A DNA stretch of 34,715 bases from Bacteroidales bacterium (GCA_009777915.1 WRKV01000008.1:1-34715), one strand, 5' to 3'; counted from the stretch's first letter, positions 1 through 10,276 are shown. Notes: generated from the letters alone by a model not told the origin. Made by a program: numbers and translations.

Positions 1-22
1 GCGCAGCGTAAAAAACCATGAG

Positions 23-129
23 GAGCGTAGCGACGAATACGTTATCGCAGGAAATGTCAGAGCGTAGCGGTGACGTATTTCCTGCAAAGAGTTTTTTTGA
101 ATACTTTTTTTGCTCCCAAAAAAAGTATT
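23..129. repeat. Extragenic palindromic element: GAGCGTAGCG direct repeat (23-32, 60-69), bulged hairpin GCAGGAAATGTCA/TGAC-gt-ATTTCCTGC (47-85), and perfect 12-bp hairpin AATACTTTTTTT-gctccc-AAAAAAAGTATT (100-129)
   Basis: Direct reading of inverted and direct repeats in the intergenic sequence upstream of the first CDS. Confidence 0.7.
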
Positions 130-172
130 GAAGGATAAGGCTCGACATGACGGCAAAAAATTTGCACGAAAT

Positions 173-203
173 TTGGTCAATTCAAAAAGTTTTTGTAACT
201 TTG
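173..203 (+). promoter_or_regulatory. Bacteroidetes-type promoter TTG(173-175)-N20-TAACTTTG(196-203)
   Basis: TTGGTCAATTCAAAAAGTTTTTGTAACTTTG; matches TTG / TAnnTTTG with 20-nt spacing. Confidence 0.75.
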
Positions 204-227
204 CAAATGGAATACATATTCCATTTG
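204..227. promoter_or_regulatory. Perfect inverted repeat CAAATGGAAT-ACAT-ATTCCATTTG at the predicted transcription start
   Basis: 10-bp arms with a 4-nt spacer directly after the -7 box. Confidence 0.65.
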
Positions 228-247
228 TATCGAAATAATATATAGAA

Positions 248-1456
248 GTGGTCAAACTATCAGATATAGAGCAAATTGCAAGCGAACAGAAAGAACGTCT
301 TTTGCAAAACGACAGTGGATTGCAAAGAGAAATCCTGGAAACGTTGCCACGTATGGCATCGCACGCACTGATTATTTCGGGCATTCGCCGTTGCGGGAAA
401 AGTACACTGCTACACCAATATCTACGTAGCAGTGAGCAAGATTTTTTCTATTTTAACTTTGAGGATATTCGCCTCTATGATTTTCAAATCAAAGATTTTG
501 CTTTGTTGGATACAGCTATTGAAAAATCAGGACAAAAACTGTTGTTTTTTGATGAAATACAGGCTGTTACAGGCTGGGAATTGTTTGTAAGGCAGAAATT
601 GGATCAACGGTATCGGATTGTTTTGACAGGTTCCAATGCGTCGTTGCTAAGCCGTGAATTAGGTACAAAACTTACCGGTAGGCAAATTACCAAAGAATTG
701 TTTCCGTTTTCGTATCGCGAATTTGTTTCGTTCAAAAACAAAAAAAATAATGCGAAAACATTTCTGGAATATCTGCAAACAGGCGGTTTTCCGGAATATG
801 TGAAAGCCGAAAATCCGGATATCCTGAATGGGTTGATCGATGATATTTTGTATCGAGACATTGTAGTCAGATACGGCATCAAAGACGCATCGTCGATCAA
901 ACGCTTGCTTTCCTATCTCTTTTTCAACACCGCCAAACTCACTACGCCAAGCAAACTCAAAGACATTGCCGGTGTTAAATCTCCATCTACAATACTGGAT
1001 TATTTTTCCTACTTGGAGGCGTCCTATTTGATTCAACTTTTACCCAAATTTTCGTTCTCCCTTAAATCGCAAATGTTGGCACCCAAAAAAGTCTATGTGT
1101 GCGATACGGGATTGATCAAAACGGGTACAATTTTGTTGACAGAGAACTACGGCTACCTGCTGGAAAATATAGTGTTTTCGCATTTGCGACGGCACACAAA
1201 AGAATTGTTTTATTTTAATGAAAACAACAAAGAATGCGACTTTGTGGAATTGCAAAACGGAAAAATTAAGACCCTCTTGCAAGTTTGTTGGGATTTAAAC
1301 GAAGACAACGAAGAGAGAGAAATAAGAGGTTTGACGGAAGCGATGCACTACTTCAAACAAACCAAAGGTTATATCATTACCTATAATCAGCGAGATACCA
1401 TCCATCACGAAAATGTAGTGATAGAAGTGATTCCGGCACACGAGTTTTTAATGTAA
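248..1456 (+). CDS. AAA-type ATPase, DUF4143-containing family (402 aa, GTG start)
   Basis: Walker A GIRRCGKST, Walker B LLFFDEIQ, LTGSNASLLS and PFSYREF motifs, C-terminal DUF4143-like region. Confidence 0.88.
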   Translation: MVKLSDIEQIASEQKERLLQNDSGLQREILETLPRMASHALIISGIRRCGKSTLLHQYLRSSEQDFFYFNFEDIRLYDFQIKDFALLDTAIEKSGQKLLFFDEIQAVTGWELFVRQKLDQRYRIVLTGSNASLLSRELGTKLTGRQITKELFPFSYREFVSFKNKKNNAKTFLEYLQTGGFPEYVKAENPDILNGLIDDILYRDIVVRYGIKDASSIKRLLSYLFFNTAKLTTPSKLKDIAGVKSPSTILDYFSYLEASYLIQLLPKFSFSLKSQMLAPKKVYVCDTGLIKTGTILLTENYGYLLENIVFSHLRRHTKELFYFNENNKECDFVELQNGKIKTLLQVCWDLNEDNEEREIRGLTEAMHYFKQTKGYIITYNQRDTIHHENVVIEVIPAHEFLM

Positions 1457-1461
1457 CTTTG
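1454..1461 (+). promoter_or_regulatory. -7 box TAACTTTG for the PPi-PFK gene, overlapping the TAA stop of the upstream ATPase gene
   Basis: taactttg directly at the stop codon, 16 nt before the ATG at 1478. Confidence 0.5.
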
Positions 1462-1477
1462 CACCAAAATAAAAATT

Positions 1478-3127
1478 ATGAAAACAAGTTCTTTACAAAT
1501 CGCACGTGCTGCGTATCAACCCAAACTTCCAAAAATCCTGAAAAACCAAGTAAAATTAGTTGAAGGTGAAAAAACCCAATCGGTTGCCGACCAAAAAGAA
1601 ATCGAAGAATTATTCCCGAATACTTACGGAATGCCGTTGTTGAAATTTGAAGAATGTTCGGAAAACCCCAATTTTTCCGCAATCAACACCGGTGTCATTC
1701 TTTCCGGCGGACAGGCTCCGGGCGGGCATAACGTGATTTCCGGACTTTTTGACGGATTAAAACATATCCACAAAGACAGCAAACTCTACGGTTTTCTCAT
1801 GGGTCCGGGTGGATTAGTCGACCATAAATATATCGAACTAACCACCGAAATCATAGATGAATACCGCAACACAGGCGGTTTTGATATCATCGGTTCGGGA
1901 CGTACTAAACTCGAAGACCCCGCACAATTCGACAAGGGTTTGGAAATTTTGAAACAATTAGACATCAAAGCCCTCGTGATTATCGGTGGCGACGATTCCA
2001 ACACCAATGCCTGTGTTTTGGCGGAATATTATAAAGCCAAAAACGCCGGAATTCAGGTCATCGGTTGTCCGAAAACGATTGATGGCGATTTGAAAAACGA
2101 CATGATCGAAACTTCGTTTGGTTTTGATACCGCTTGCAAAGTGTATTCCGAACTCATCGGAAATATCCAACGCGATTGCAATTCTGCCCGAAAATACTGG
2201 CATTTCATCAAATTGATGGGACGTTCGGCATCGCATATTACACTCGAATGTGCATTGCAAACGCAACCGAATGTTTGTTTGATTTCGGAAGAAGTTGAAA
2301 CGAAACAACAATCATTGGACGAAATCGTTACCTATATTGCAGAAACCGTTGCACATCGCGGAAATCACGGCAATAATTTCGGAACGGTTTTGATTCCCGA
2401 AGGCTTGATTGAATTTATTCCCGAAATGCGTGTTTTGATGGACGAACTCAACGATTTTTTGGCTGACAATGACGACTTTTCGATGATGGATAAGAACAAA
2501 CAACGCGACTATGTTATTTCTCACCTTTCGCCGAAAAATGCTGGGGTTTACGCATCGTTGCCTGAGGGTGTTGCTCGTCAATTAACGCTCGACAGAGATC
2601 CTCATGGTAATGTTCAAGTTTCGTTGATCGAAACGGAAAAATTGTTGGCAGAAATGGTTGGTGTGAAATTACAACAATGGGCTAAAGAGGGCAAATACAA
2701 AGGGAAATTTGCTGCAATGACACATTTTTTCGGTTACGAAGGACGTTGTGCAGCCCCATCGAATTTCGATGCGGATTATTGCTATTCTCTCGGCTACACC
2801 GCGTCGTTGTTGATTGCCAACGGGAAAACAGGTTATATGTCGTCCGTAAAAAATACCACCGAACCCGCCGAAAAATGGGTTGCAGGTGGCGTTCCCACCA
2901 CGATGATGATGAACATGGAAAAACGTCATGGAGCCATGAAACCCGTTATTCAAAAGGCTTTGGTGAAATTGGACGGAGCACCGTTCCAAACATTTTCTAT
3001 ACATCGCGAGCAATGGGCGAAAGAAACCTGCTACGTGTATCCCGGTCCAATCCAGTATTTCGGACCGACCGAAGTCTGCGACCAACCGTCGAAAACGTTG
3101 TTATTGGAGCAAGGGAAAACGATTTAA
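1478..3127 (+). CDS. pfp: Diphosphate--fructose-6-phosphate 1-phosphotransferase (PPi-PFK)
   Basis: 549 aa; [35 protein letters not shown] and MGRSASHI motifs of long-form PPi-dependent PFK. Confidence 0.95.
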   Translation: MKTSSLQIARAAYQPKLPKILKNQVKLVEGEKTQSVADQKEIEELFPNTYGMPLLKFEECSENPNFSAINTGVILSGGQAPGGHNVISGLFDGLKHIHKDSKLYGFLMGPGGLVDHKYIELTTEIIDEYRNTGGFDIIGSGRTKLEDPAQFDKGLEILKQLDIKALVIIGGDDSNTNACVLAEYYKAKNAGIQVIGCPKTIDGDLKNDMIETSFGFDTACKVYSELIGNIQRDCNSARKYWHFIKLMGRSASHITLECALQTQPNVCLISEEVETKQQSLDEIVTYIAETVAHRGNHGNNFGTVLIPEGLIEFIPEMRVLMDELNDFLADNDDFSMMDKNKQRDYVISHLSPKNAGVYASLPEGVARQLTLDRDPHGNVQVSLIETEKLLAEMVGVKLQQWAKEGKYKGKFAAMTHFFGYEGRCAAPSNFDADYCYSLGYTASLLIANGKTGYMSSVKNTTEPAEKWVAGGVPTTMMMNMEKRHGAMKPVIQKALVKLDGAPFQTFSIHREQWAKETCYVYPGPIQYFGPTEVCDQPSKTLLLEQGKTI

Positions 3128-3206
3128 TAGAAAAAAGTTGTAAATTTAGTAATAAACTCATTTGTTTTCGATATTTTTTCGTATCTTTGCAAAAAAATTC
3201 CAAACT

Positions 3207-3329
3207 ATGGAACACGAAGAAATTACAGATCAATTATCGGAAGAGGTTGATTCTACAAGTCAAACTGTCGATTTCAACCTTCAAGATGCTATTATTTATT
3301 CAACTATTTTAGAACGAAAGTATAAATAA
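3207..3329 (+). CDS. Candidate 40-aa acidic microprotein MEHEEITDQLSEEVDSTSQTVDFNLQDAIIYSTILERKYK
   Basis: ATG-to-TAA ORF not in the supplied track (too short); upstream TATCTTTG at 3182-3189; next gene's promoter begins right at its stop codon. Confidence 0.6.
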   Translation: MEHEEITDQLSEEVDSTSQTVDFNLQDAIIYSTILERKYK

Positions 3330-3330
3330 T

Positions 3331-3361
3331 TTGGTTATTTCAAAAATAAGTTGTATCTTTG
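3331..3361 (+). promoter_or_regulatory. Promoter TTG-N20-TATCTTTG upstream of greA
   Basis: TTGGTTATTTCAAAAATAAGTTGTATCTTTG. Confidence 0.75.
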
Positions 3362-3420
3362 CAAATTGATTAACAACTGAGGCACTCTTGGATCGAGAGT
3401 GTTTCTATTTTTTTGTCGCT

Positions 3421-3897
3421 ATGAGTAAAATAAAGTATTACAGCAAAGAAGGTTTGCAGCGCTTGAACGAAGAGTTGCACCAATTGATTACGGTTGCACG
3501 TCCTGCTGCATCTGCCAATATCGCAGAGGCACGCGACAAAGGTGACCTTTCCGAAAATGCAGAATATGATGCTGCAAAAGAGGCACAAGGTTTGACGGAA
3601 TTGAAAATTGCTAATTTGCAAAACGAAATTGCAAATGCTCGATTAATTGATGAATCCAAATTAGATGCCTCAAAAGTTTTGGTGTTTTCTGTTGTTAAAC
3701 TGAAAAATCTCAAAACCAATACAACGGTTACTTACACATTGGTTCCCGAAAGCGAATCCGATTTCAAAGCCGGAAAACTTTCCGCAGAATCTCCGATTGC
3801 GCGGGGTTTACTCGGACATAAGCAAGGCGATAAAGTAGATGTGAAAGTGCCGGCAGGTGTTATTCCATTTGAAATTTTAGAGATTTCACGTGCCTAA
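3421..3897 (+). CDS. greA: Transcription elongation factor GreA
   Basis: MSKIKYYSKEGLQRLNEEL...ARDKGDLSENAEYDAAKEAQG signature; start set at ATG 3421 rather than the track's TTG 3388. Confidence 0.95.
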   Translation: MSKIKYYSKEGLQRLNEELHQLITVARPAASANIAEARDKGDLSENAEYDAAKEAQGLTELKIANLQNEIANARLIDESKLDASKVLVFSVVKLKNLKTNTTVTYTLVPESESDFKAGKLSAESPIARGLLGHKQGDKVDVKVPAGVIPFEILEISRA

Positions 3898-4479
3898 AAT
3901 CCGTTTTTCATTCTGTGCAATAAATGTTTCCCAACCGGAGTATTTTCGCGTGGGAGTTGATGTTTTTCGTCCCTTGCATTTTTTTTCAACAACTCCGGAA
4001 ATATCATTTTGCAGGGAGTGACAAACCGCCGCTGCTAAACCGTCTGTGGCGTCCAAATGTTTGGGCACAATTTCATCAATTTTCATCAAACTGAACAACA
4101 TTTTCGCCACTTGTTCCTTAGAGGCTGTGCCTTTTCCGGTGATTGCCATTTTGATTTTTCGAGGAGCATATTCGTGAATCGGTACGTTTTTCGACATGGC
4201 TGCCGCAATCGCAACACCCTGTGCACGCCCAAGTTTGAGCATCGACTGAACGTTTTTTCCGAAAAAAGGTGTTTCGATAGAAAGATGTGACGGTTGATGT
4301 TTTTCGATCAAAGCAACAGTACATTCAAAAATTCGATGTAATTTCTTTGCAACATCAGGTTCTTTACTCAAATTGAGCACATCCATTTCGATGAATTGAA
4401 TGGATTTTCCGACTTGTTTGATCACGCCGTAACCCATCATCACTGTGCCCGGGTCAATACCCAAAATCACCCGTTCCAT
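3886..4479 (-). CDS. ruvC: Crossover junction endodeoxyribonuclease RuvC
   Basis: MERVILGIDPGTVMMGYGVI, SIETPFFGKNVQSMLKLGRAQGVAI and HLDATDGLAAAVCH motifs. Confidence 0.95.
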   Translation of the reverse strand: MERVILGIDPGTVMMGYGVIKQVGKSIQFIEMDVLNLSKEPDVAKKLHRIFECTVALIEKHQPSHLSIETPFFGKNVQSMLKLGRAQGVAIAAAMSKNVPIHEYAPRKIKMAITGKGTASKEQVAKMLFSLMKIDEIVPKHLDATDGLAAAVCHSLQNDISGVVEKKCKGRKTSTPTRKYSGWETFIAQNEKRILGT

Positions 4480-4486
4480 AAGGCTT

Positions 4487-5542
4487 TTAGAGAATTAACA
4501 TCGCATCGCCGTAAGCCAAAAACTTGTATTTTTTAGCGATGGCTTCTTTGTACGCTCGTTGAATCAATTCAAAACCTCCAAACGCACACGTCATCATAAA
4601 CATCAACGATTGCGGCTCATGGAAATTCGTAACCAACGCATCTCCTAAACGAAAATCGTAAGGCGGATAAATAAATTTATTCGTCCAACCTTGATAAGGT
4701 TTCAATTGTCCGTTGATGCCGACAACCGTCTCAACCCCGCGTAAAGTCGAGTTTCCGATAACACAAACTCTTCCGCCTTGTGCACGTGCATGGTTCACAA
4801 TATCGCAAGCCTCTTCGGTGATGATAATTTCTTCGGAATCGGTTTTGTGTTTACTTAAATCCTCAACATCGATGCGACGAAAATTTCCTAATCCACAATG
4901 TTCGGTAACAAAAGCCAACTCGATTCCCTTTATTTCCGCACGTTTCAGAAGTTCGCGACTAAAATGCAATCCGGCAGCCGGAGCAATCACAGCACCTTCG
5001 TGTTTCGCATAAATCGTTTGATAACGCTCTTCATCGATAGGTTCGAGATCTCTCAATGCCAAAATTTGTTCGGGCAGCGGAATCTTTCCGAGATGTTGAA
5101 TCATGTCCTTAAATTCATCATACGGACCGTCGAAAAGAAAGCGTAGCGTACGTCCGCGAGACGTTGTGTTATCAATAACTTCCGCAACCAATTCTTCGTT
5201 CTGACCAAAATATAATTTATTGCCAATTCGGATTTTTCGAGCAGGCTCCACAAACACGTCCCATAAGCGATATTCGGGGTTGAGTTCACGGAGCAAAAAC
5301 ACCGTAATCATGGCTCTGGTTTTTTCTTTGGTGCCGGAAAGCATCGCCGGAAAAACCTTAGTGTCATTCATCAAAAACACATCACCCGAATCAAAATACT
5401 TCAAAATATCTTTGAACGTTTTGTGTTCGATTTTTTGTCTATTGCGATCCACAACCATCAACTTCGCCTCATCGCGATTCTTCGCGGGATACAAGGCAAT
5501 CATGCTGTTCTTAAACGGAAAATTGAATTGAGACAGTTTCAT
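4487..5542 (-). CDS. queA: S-adenosylmethionine:tRNA ribosyltransferase-isomerase QueA
   Basis: 351 aa; [18 protein letters not shown]-like [23 protein letters not shown] and YGDAMLI motifs. Confidence 0.95.
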   Translation of the reverse strand: MKLSQFNFPFKNSMIALYPAKNRDEAKLMVVDRNRQKIEHKTFKDILKYFDSGDVFLMNDTKVFPAMLSGTKEKTRAMITVFLLRELNPEYRLWDVFVEPARKIRIGNKLYFGQNEELVAEVIDNTTSRGRTLRFLFDGPYDEFKDMIQHLGKIPLPEQILALRDLEPIDEERYQTIYAKHEGAVIAPAAGLHFSRELLKRAEIKGIELAFVTEHCGLGNFRRIDVEDLSKHKTDSEEIIITEEACDIVNHARAQGGRVCVIGNSTLRGVETVVGINGQLKPYQGWTNKFIYPPYDFRLGDALVTNFHEPQSLMFMMTCAFGGFELIQRAYKEAIAKKYKFLAYGDAMLIL

Positions 5543-5562
5543 TTATGCACAATTTGGGTACG

Positions 5563-5593
5563 CAAAGGTAATATTTTTTTTTGAAAAATGCAA
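5563..5593 (-). promoter_or_regulatory. Promoter TTG-N20-TACCTTTG (minus strand) upstream of queA
   Basis: caaaggta 5563-5570 and caa 5591-5593 on the plus strand. Confidence 0.65.
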
Positions 5594-5607
5594 ATTTTTT
5601 GGAAAAT

Positions 5608-6288
5608 TTATTCCAAAATCATGGAATTATCGCTATTTTCAACCCTAAATCCGCCGATTTTGGTCCGCCGAAGTGCGGATAAATAGGCTCCTGAATGTAA
5701 TTTTTCACCAAAATCTCGTGCAATCGAGCGAATATAAGTGCCTTTACTGCAAACAATCCGAAAATCCACTTCGGGCATTTCGATACGCGTAACTTCAAAT
5801 TCTTTGATGAAAATCGGTTTGGCTTTAATCTCTACATCTTGCTCCTGTCGGGCGTAATCGTAAGCTCGCTTACCATCGATTTTCACTGCGGAAAAAATCG
5901 GAGGAACTTGCATTTGCTCTCCAACAAATGATTTGGCGGTTTCCAAAATCAGTTCTTTGGTCACGTGATTAGTCGGAAACTCCCTGTCTATGGGCTTTTC
6001 CATGTCGAAACAAGGAGTCGTTGCACCCAAAACAAACGTTCCGGTGTATTCTTTTTCTTGGGCTTGAAATTCCGCAATACGTTTGGTAAATTTTCCGGTG
6101 CAGATAATCAAAAGCCCTGTTGCCAAAGGGTCTAACGTTCCGGCATGACCGATTTTCAATTTCGATAATTTATACGTATGTCGGATTTTCCATTTCAATT
6201 TATTCACCACTTGAAAGGAAGTCCAGCCGTAGGGCTTGTCTATCAACAAAACCTGTCCTTCTTCGAAAGGTGTTAACGGTTTTTCCAT
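5608..6288 (-). CDS. truB: tRNA pseudouridine(55) synthase TruB
   Basis: DKPYGWTSFQVVNKLK, IGHAGTLDPLATGLL and CSKGTYIRSIARDFG motifs. Confidence 0.95.
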   Translation of the reverse strand: MEKPLTPFEEGQVLLIDKPYGWTSFQVVNKLKWKIRHTYKLSKLKIGHAGTLDPLATGLLIICTGKFTKRIAEFQAQEKEYTGTFVLGATTPCFDMEKPIDREFPTNHVTKELILETAKSFVGEQMQVPPIFSAVKIDGKRAYDYARQEQDVEIKAKPIFIKEFEVTRIEMPEVDFRIVCSKGTYIRSIARDFGEKLHSGAYLSALRRTKIGGFRVENSDNSMILE

Positions 6289-7304
6289 TATTTTGACTTC
6301 TCTAATTCGTTCAAACGTTTCACAATTTTGTCGAAATTCTTGAAATGAATCGTTGAACGCCGATATTCGGAAGCGTCCATTGCCGGAGAGCCGAAAAACA
6401 CAGCGTTTTCCTGTTTGATGCTCGACGGAACGCCGCTCTGAGCCGCGAGTTTAACACCATCAGCGATCATGGCATGACCTGCAATGCCGACTTGTCCGCC
6501 GAACATACAATTTTTGCCGATTTTGGTTGAACCTGAAATGCCCGTTTGGGAAGCCATTACAGTGTTTTCGCCAACTACAACATTGTGGGCAATTTGAATT
6601 AAATTGTCTAATTTCACGCCTTTTTTGATGATGGTTGAACCCAGCGTTGCACGGTCAATACAGGTGTTTGCTCCAATGTCAACATGATCTTCGATAATCA
6701 CATTGCCGATTTGTGCCACCTTGCTGTACGACGAATCCACAGGTGCAAAACCAAATCCGTCCGCACCAATCACGCTACCCGCATGAATCGTAACATCTTT
6801 GCCAATTTGTGTATCGGAATAAATTTTCACACCGGCGAAAATCGTTGTGTTATCGTCGATTTTCGTGTTGTCGCCGATATAAACTTGCGGATAAATTTTC
6901 ACATGGTTTCCCAATTGAACATTTTCGCCAATCACGGCAAACTCGCCTACATAGCAGTTTTCGCCGATTTTCACACTTTCGTGAATGGACGATTGTTTGG
7001 AAATTCCAACCTTGTTACTCTTGACCTGATTGTAAATTTCCAAGAGTTTTGCGAAAGCCAACTGCGCATTTTCAACGCGGATAAGTGTTGTTTTTACAGG
7101 CTTTTCGAGAATTAAATCCGAACCGATAATCACAGCCGTTGCATTCGTGTCGTAAACATACGGAACATATTTCGGATTCGCCAAAAACGAAAGTCCGCCC
7201 GATTCGCCTTCGTCGATTTTACAGAGTTTATGCACCTTTGAGTCGGTATTGCCTTCGATTTTTCCGTCTAAAAGTTGTGCAATTTGAGAGAGTGAGAATT
7301 CCAT
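6288..7304 (-). CDS. lpxD: UDP-3-O-(3-hydroxyacyl)glucosamine N-acyltransferase LpxD
   Basis: Hexapeptide-repeat protein with [24 protein letters not shown] and [24 protein letters not shown]; start chosen at MEFSLSQ (7304), 18 nt downstream of a -7 box. Confidence 0.93.
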   Translation of the reverse strand: MEFSLSQIAQLLDGKIEGNTDSKVHKLCKIDEGESGGLSFLANPKYVPYVYDTNATAVIIGSDLILEKPVKTTLIRVENAQLAFAKLLEIYNQVKSNKVGISKQSSIHESVKIGENCYVGEFAVIGENVQLGNHVKIYPQVYIGDNTKIDDNTTIFAGVKIYSDTQIGKDVTIHAGSVIGADGFGFAPVDSSYSKVAQIGNVIIEDHVDIGANTCIDRATLGSTIIKKGVKLDNLIQIAHNVVVGENTVMASQTGISGSTKIGKNCMFGGQVGIAGHAMIADGVKLAAQSGVPSSIKQENAVFFGSPAMDASEYRRSTIHFKNFDKIVKRLNELEKSK

Positions 7305-7322
7305 GTTATGATAATTTTGATG

Positions 7323-7330
7323 CAAAGATA
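7323..7330 (-). promoter_or_regulatory. -7 box TATCTTTG for the lpxD-truB transcript
   Basis: caaagata on the plus strand, 18 nt from the lpxD ATG. Confidence 0.5.
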
Positions 7331-7341
7331 CGAAAAAAAAA

Positions 7342-9513
7342 CTAAAAACTTACACTAATTTTGAAATTCAAGCGTCGTGAAGTAAGATAATTCGACACAG
7401 CATATTGTCGATTACTAAAATCTGAAATCCATAAATACGAAATCGTGTTATTCATATCAAACAAATTAAAAATTTCTGCACTTAGCCAAAGAGTGCCTGT
7501 TTTAAGGGCTTTCACGTGATATGAGAATCCTAAATCCACTCGACGATAAGGGGGCAAACGAAAATCTTTTCGCTGTTGAAACGCTTCAAAATTTTTCAAT
7601 GCATTGGGTGAACCATACGGCAAACCCGTACCAAACACGAGATTCAAGTGTGCTTTGAAATTATCGTTCGTTCTCAAATAATCTTGAAAAAACAAATTAA
7701 AATTTATACGTTGATCGGTCGGACGAGGAATATATGCTCCGCCGGCAATACTCTCTTTTGTACTCATAATCGACAAACTCGCCCAAGACTCAGCACCTTT
7801 AATCACTTCACCTGCCAAGCGAAAATCAATTCCGGTAGCGTAGCCTTTTCCGATATTTTCTGCCAAATAGCGAATGCGAACATTATCAATTTCGTAAGGA
7901 ATTAAATTGCTCAAAGCCTTGTAATACGCCTCAGACGTGAGTTTGAACGGACGATTCCAAAGTGTCAAATAATAATCCGCACCACCTACAACATGTATCG
8001 AACGTTGCGATTTTATATCCGCATTCAAATGCCCGTCCAAATCTCTCAACTCTCTGTAAAATGGGGTTTGATAATAGATTCCCGATGCAAATCTGAACGC
8101 CCAATTGACCCAATTTTTCGGTGCATATGTCAACGAAGCACGCGGACTAATTAAAAATTCGTTATTGAAATCCCAATACGACACTCTGAATCCTGCAACT
8201 ACAGCCAATTCCGGAGAAACTTCAAAATTGCTTTGCAAAAATCCTTGATAGCGATTCGTTATCAAATGATGATTCGCTTGGTAAACATTTTGCAATAAAG
8301 GAGGACGTGATGAAGGATTTGAAATCTCCGGAAAGCCCGGTGGATTGGGCAATGTAAACCCTGCCGAGTCTACAATTTTCCATTCGTTCAGATAATCCAA
8401 AATATCCTCGCGTTGAAATTTTGCACCCCATAGCCAATAAGTTTTTTCAGTCAAATATCGCCCGTGATAATTCGCATTGTAGATAATCGCATTCAATTCA
8501 TTTCGAGCATGATTGAGAAAGGTTCCTATGCCCATTAATTCGCCGGAATCTACTTCGTCATCACCACCAACTTCATTCAACCAATACTGCCCTAAAATAT
8601 CAAAAAATTCGCGTTCGACCGTTTGGTATCCCGAAATAGTAAAACGATGTTGCATATTCACATGAGGTCTGTACGTTGTTGAAAAAGCCCCGAAAACACT
8701 GTTAAATCGGTCGATTTCTTGACCTTCGAAATGAATGTAAAGCCCCATCGGACTGTTGACAGTACCGAACCTCGAACGTCTTGATGTTGGCACAAATTCA
8801 TATTTATTCAGTGCGATATTTCCCAAAATATCGAATTCCCAAAACGGATTCGGCGTATACAAAACATAGGTTTGAATATCCGTAAACGACGGTCGATAGT
8901 CGCCTTGCGTAGGTAAAGAATTCAACAGATATTGATTGGATTTATGTCGAACGCCCATCAATCCTTTCCATTTTTGATTATTCGAAGCACCTTCCAAATG
9001 TGCTGAAGCACCTAATAAATCTAATGATACAGAGCCTGCAAATTGATTCGGACGTTTGTATCGAATATCCAAAACCGACGCCATTTTATCGCCATATTTA
9101 GCATCAAATCCACCTGCCGAAAACTGCACCGTAGAAACCAAATCAGGATTGATAAAACTCAGTCCTTCCTGCTCTCCCGAACGAACCAAAAACGGTCGAA
9201 AAATTTCGATATCATTCACATAAACCAAATTTTCATCGAAATTTCCACCTCGAACAGCGTATTGCGAACTCAATTCATTGTTGGACGCAACACCCGGCAA
9301 AGTCTTGATTAACGCCTCAATACTGTTGTTTGCAGAAGGTAAATCTTTTGCAGAAATAGTGCTGATAATTCGAGGATTATTGGTTAGCCGTCCACTACGA
9401 ATTTCCGGACCCATGATATCTCGAACAAGGGTCGTATCCTGTGTTTGAGCCATCATCAACGAAAAACTCAACAGGCAAAAAATCGCTGTCAAAAAAATTT
9501 GGTTACGGTTCAT
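7342..9513 (-). CDS. TonB-dependent outer-membrane receptor (plug plus barrel)
   Basis: 723 aa; signal peptide, plug motifs ([41 protein letters not shown]), barrel ending in aromatic F. Confidence 0.9.
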   Translation of the reverse strand: MNRNQIFLTAIFCLLSFSLMMAQTQDTTLVRDIMGPEIRSGRLTNNPRIISTISAKDLPSANNSIEALIKTLPGVASNNELSSQYAVRGGNFDENLVYVNDIEIFRPFLVRSGEQEGLSFINPDLVSTVQFSAGGFDAKYGDKMASVLDIRYKRPNQFAGSVSLDLLGASAHLEGASNNQKWKGLMGVRHKSNQYLLNSLPTQGDYRPSFTDIQTYVLYTPNPFWEFDILGNIALNKYEFVPTSRRSRFGTVNSPMGLYIHFEGQEIDRFNSVFGAFSTTYRPHVNMQHRFTISGYQTVEREFFDILGQYWLNEVGGDDEVDSGELMGIGTFLNHARNELNAIIYNANYHGRYLTEKTYWLWGAKFQREDILDYLNEWKIVDSAGFTLPNPPGFPEISNPSSRPPLLQNVYQANHHLITNRYQGFLQSNFEVSPELAVVAGFRVSYWDFNNEFLISPRASLTYAPKNWVNWAFRFASGIYYQTPFYRELRDLDGHLNADIKSQRSIHVVGGADYYLTLWNRPFKLTSEAYYKALSNLIPYEIDNVRIRYLAENIGKGYATGIDFRLAGEVIKGAESWASLSIMSTKESIAGGAYIPRPTDQRINFNLFFQDYLRTNDNFKAHLNLVFGTGLPYGSPNALKNFEAFQQRKDFRLPPYRRVDLGFSYHVKALKTGTLWLSAEIFNLFDMNNTISYLWISDFSNRQYAVSNYLTSRRLNFKISVSF

Positions 9514-10195
9514 ACGAATCCCAATCTCGTACGCGTTGTCGTTTTTTCTCTTCTTTTTGTTGGCTCCAAATTCGCAGGAATTGTGCCCACGCCAATGGAT
9601 TTAGCAAATTATTCGGTGCTTGTTGTCCGGCGTAATACAATTGGTCGGTTCTTTGTTGAATAAAATGTCTGTAATTCATGCCGGCATCCATTTTCGAATA
9701 TCTGGCACGTTCTCTCAGATCAGACAACAGCACATTTTTTCGTGCAATTTCAAAATCATCATCGGGAACATTCAAATTCAAAAATGCCTCTCGGAATTTT
9801 TCTTTGCTGGGCCACGGATAAACCACAGTAAGAGGCAACTCCAACGTGTCTCTTTGCATGGATTGATAGATGGTGTAGCGATCTGCCATGATGGTATCGG
9901 AAATTCTCACAGCAACAGAACGAAAGCCGATACTTGTAAATTCCAAGACATCTCCCACCAAAGTTGCGAATGAAAAAAATCCGTTTGCATCTGCCGAAGT
10001 TCCTCGATGTGAGCCTCTTACCGAGATATTGACGTATGGAATCGGTTTCAAATTTTCATTATCCATAACCACTCCGGCAATCTGTACCACGCGTCGAGGC
10101 GTCGGAACATCAGGAATAGTCTGCGAAACGGCAACATAACTGAACATTACCAAAAGTGCAAAAACGGTGATTGGTTTTATCTTGAGTGAAAACAT
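9503..10195 (-). CDS. CarboxypepD_reg-like domain protein, secreted (230 aa)
   Basis: Signal peptide plus IAGVVMDNENLKPIPYVNISVRGSHRGTSADANGFFSF domain; start overlaps downstream TonB-dependent receptor gene by 11 bp at its 3' end. Confidence 0.8.
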   Translation of the reverse strand: MFSLKIKPITVFALLVMFSYVAVSQTIPDVPTPRRVVQIAGVVMDNENLKPIPYVNISVRGSHRGTSADANGFFSFATLVGDVLEFTSIGFRSVAVRISDTIMADRYTIYQSMQRDTLELPLTVVYPWPSKEKFREAFLNLNVPDDDFEIARKNVLLSDLRERARYSKMDAGMNYRHFIQQRTDQLYYAGQQAPNNLLNPLAWAQFLRIWSQQKEEKKRQRVRDWDSYEP

Positions 10196-10199
10196 TTGG

Positions 10200-10230
10200 C
10201 AAAGATACGTAAAATAATTGAATTAACCAA
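10200..10230 (-). promoter_or_regulatory. Promoter TTG-N20-TATCTTTG, 4 nt from the ATG at 10195
   Basis: TTGGTTAATTCAATTATTTTACGTATCTTTG on the minus strand. Confidence 0.75.
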
Positions 10231-10234
10231 AAAA

Positions 10235-10259
10235 AACGGCTGCCTACTTGACAGCCGTT
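10235..10259 (-). terminator. Rho-independent terminator-like hairpin downstream of rpmB
   Basis: AACGGCTG-cctacttga-CAGCCGTT with a T-run on the minus strand. Confidence 0.75.
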
Positions 10260-10276
10260 CGTTTTCTCGAGGTGCA

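Noticed and set aside
2746-3312. 188-aa plus-strand ORF overlapping pfp
   Set aside because: Out-of-frame with conserved PPi-PFK C-terminus and runs across a promoter and the small ORF
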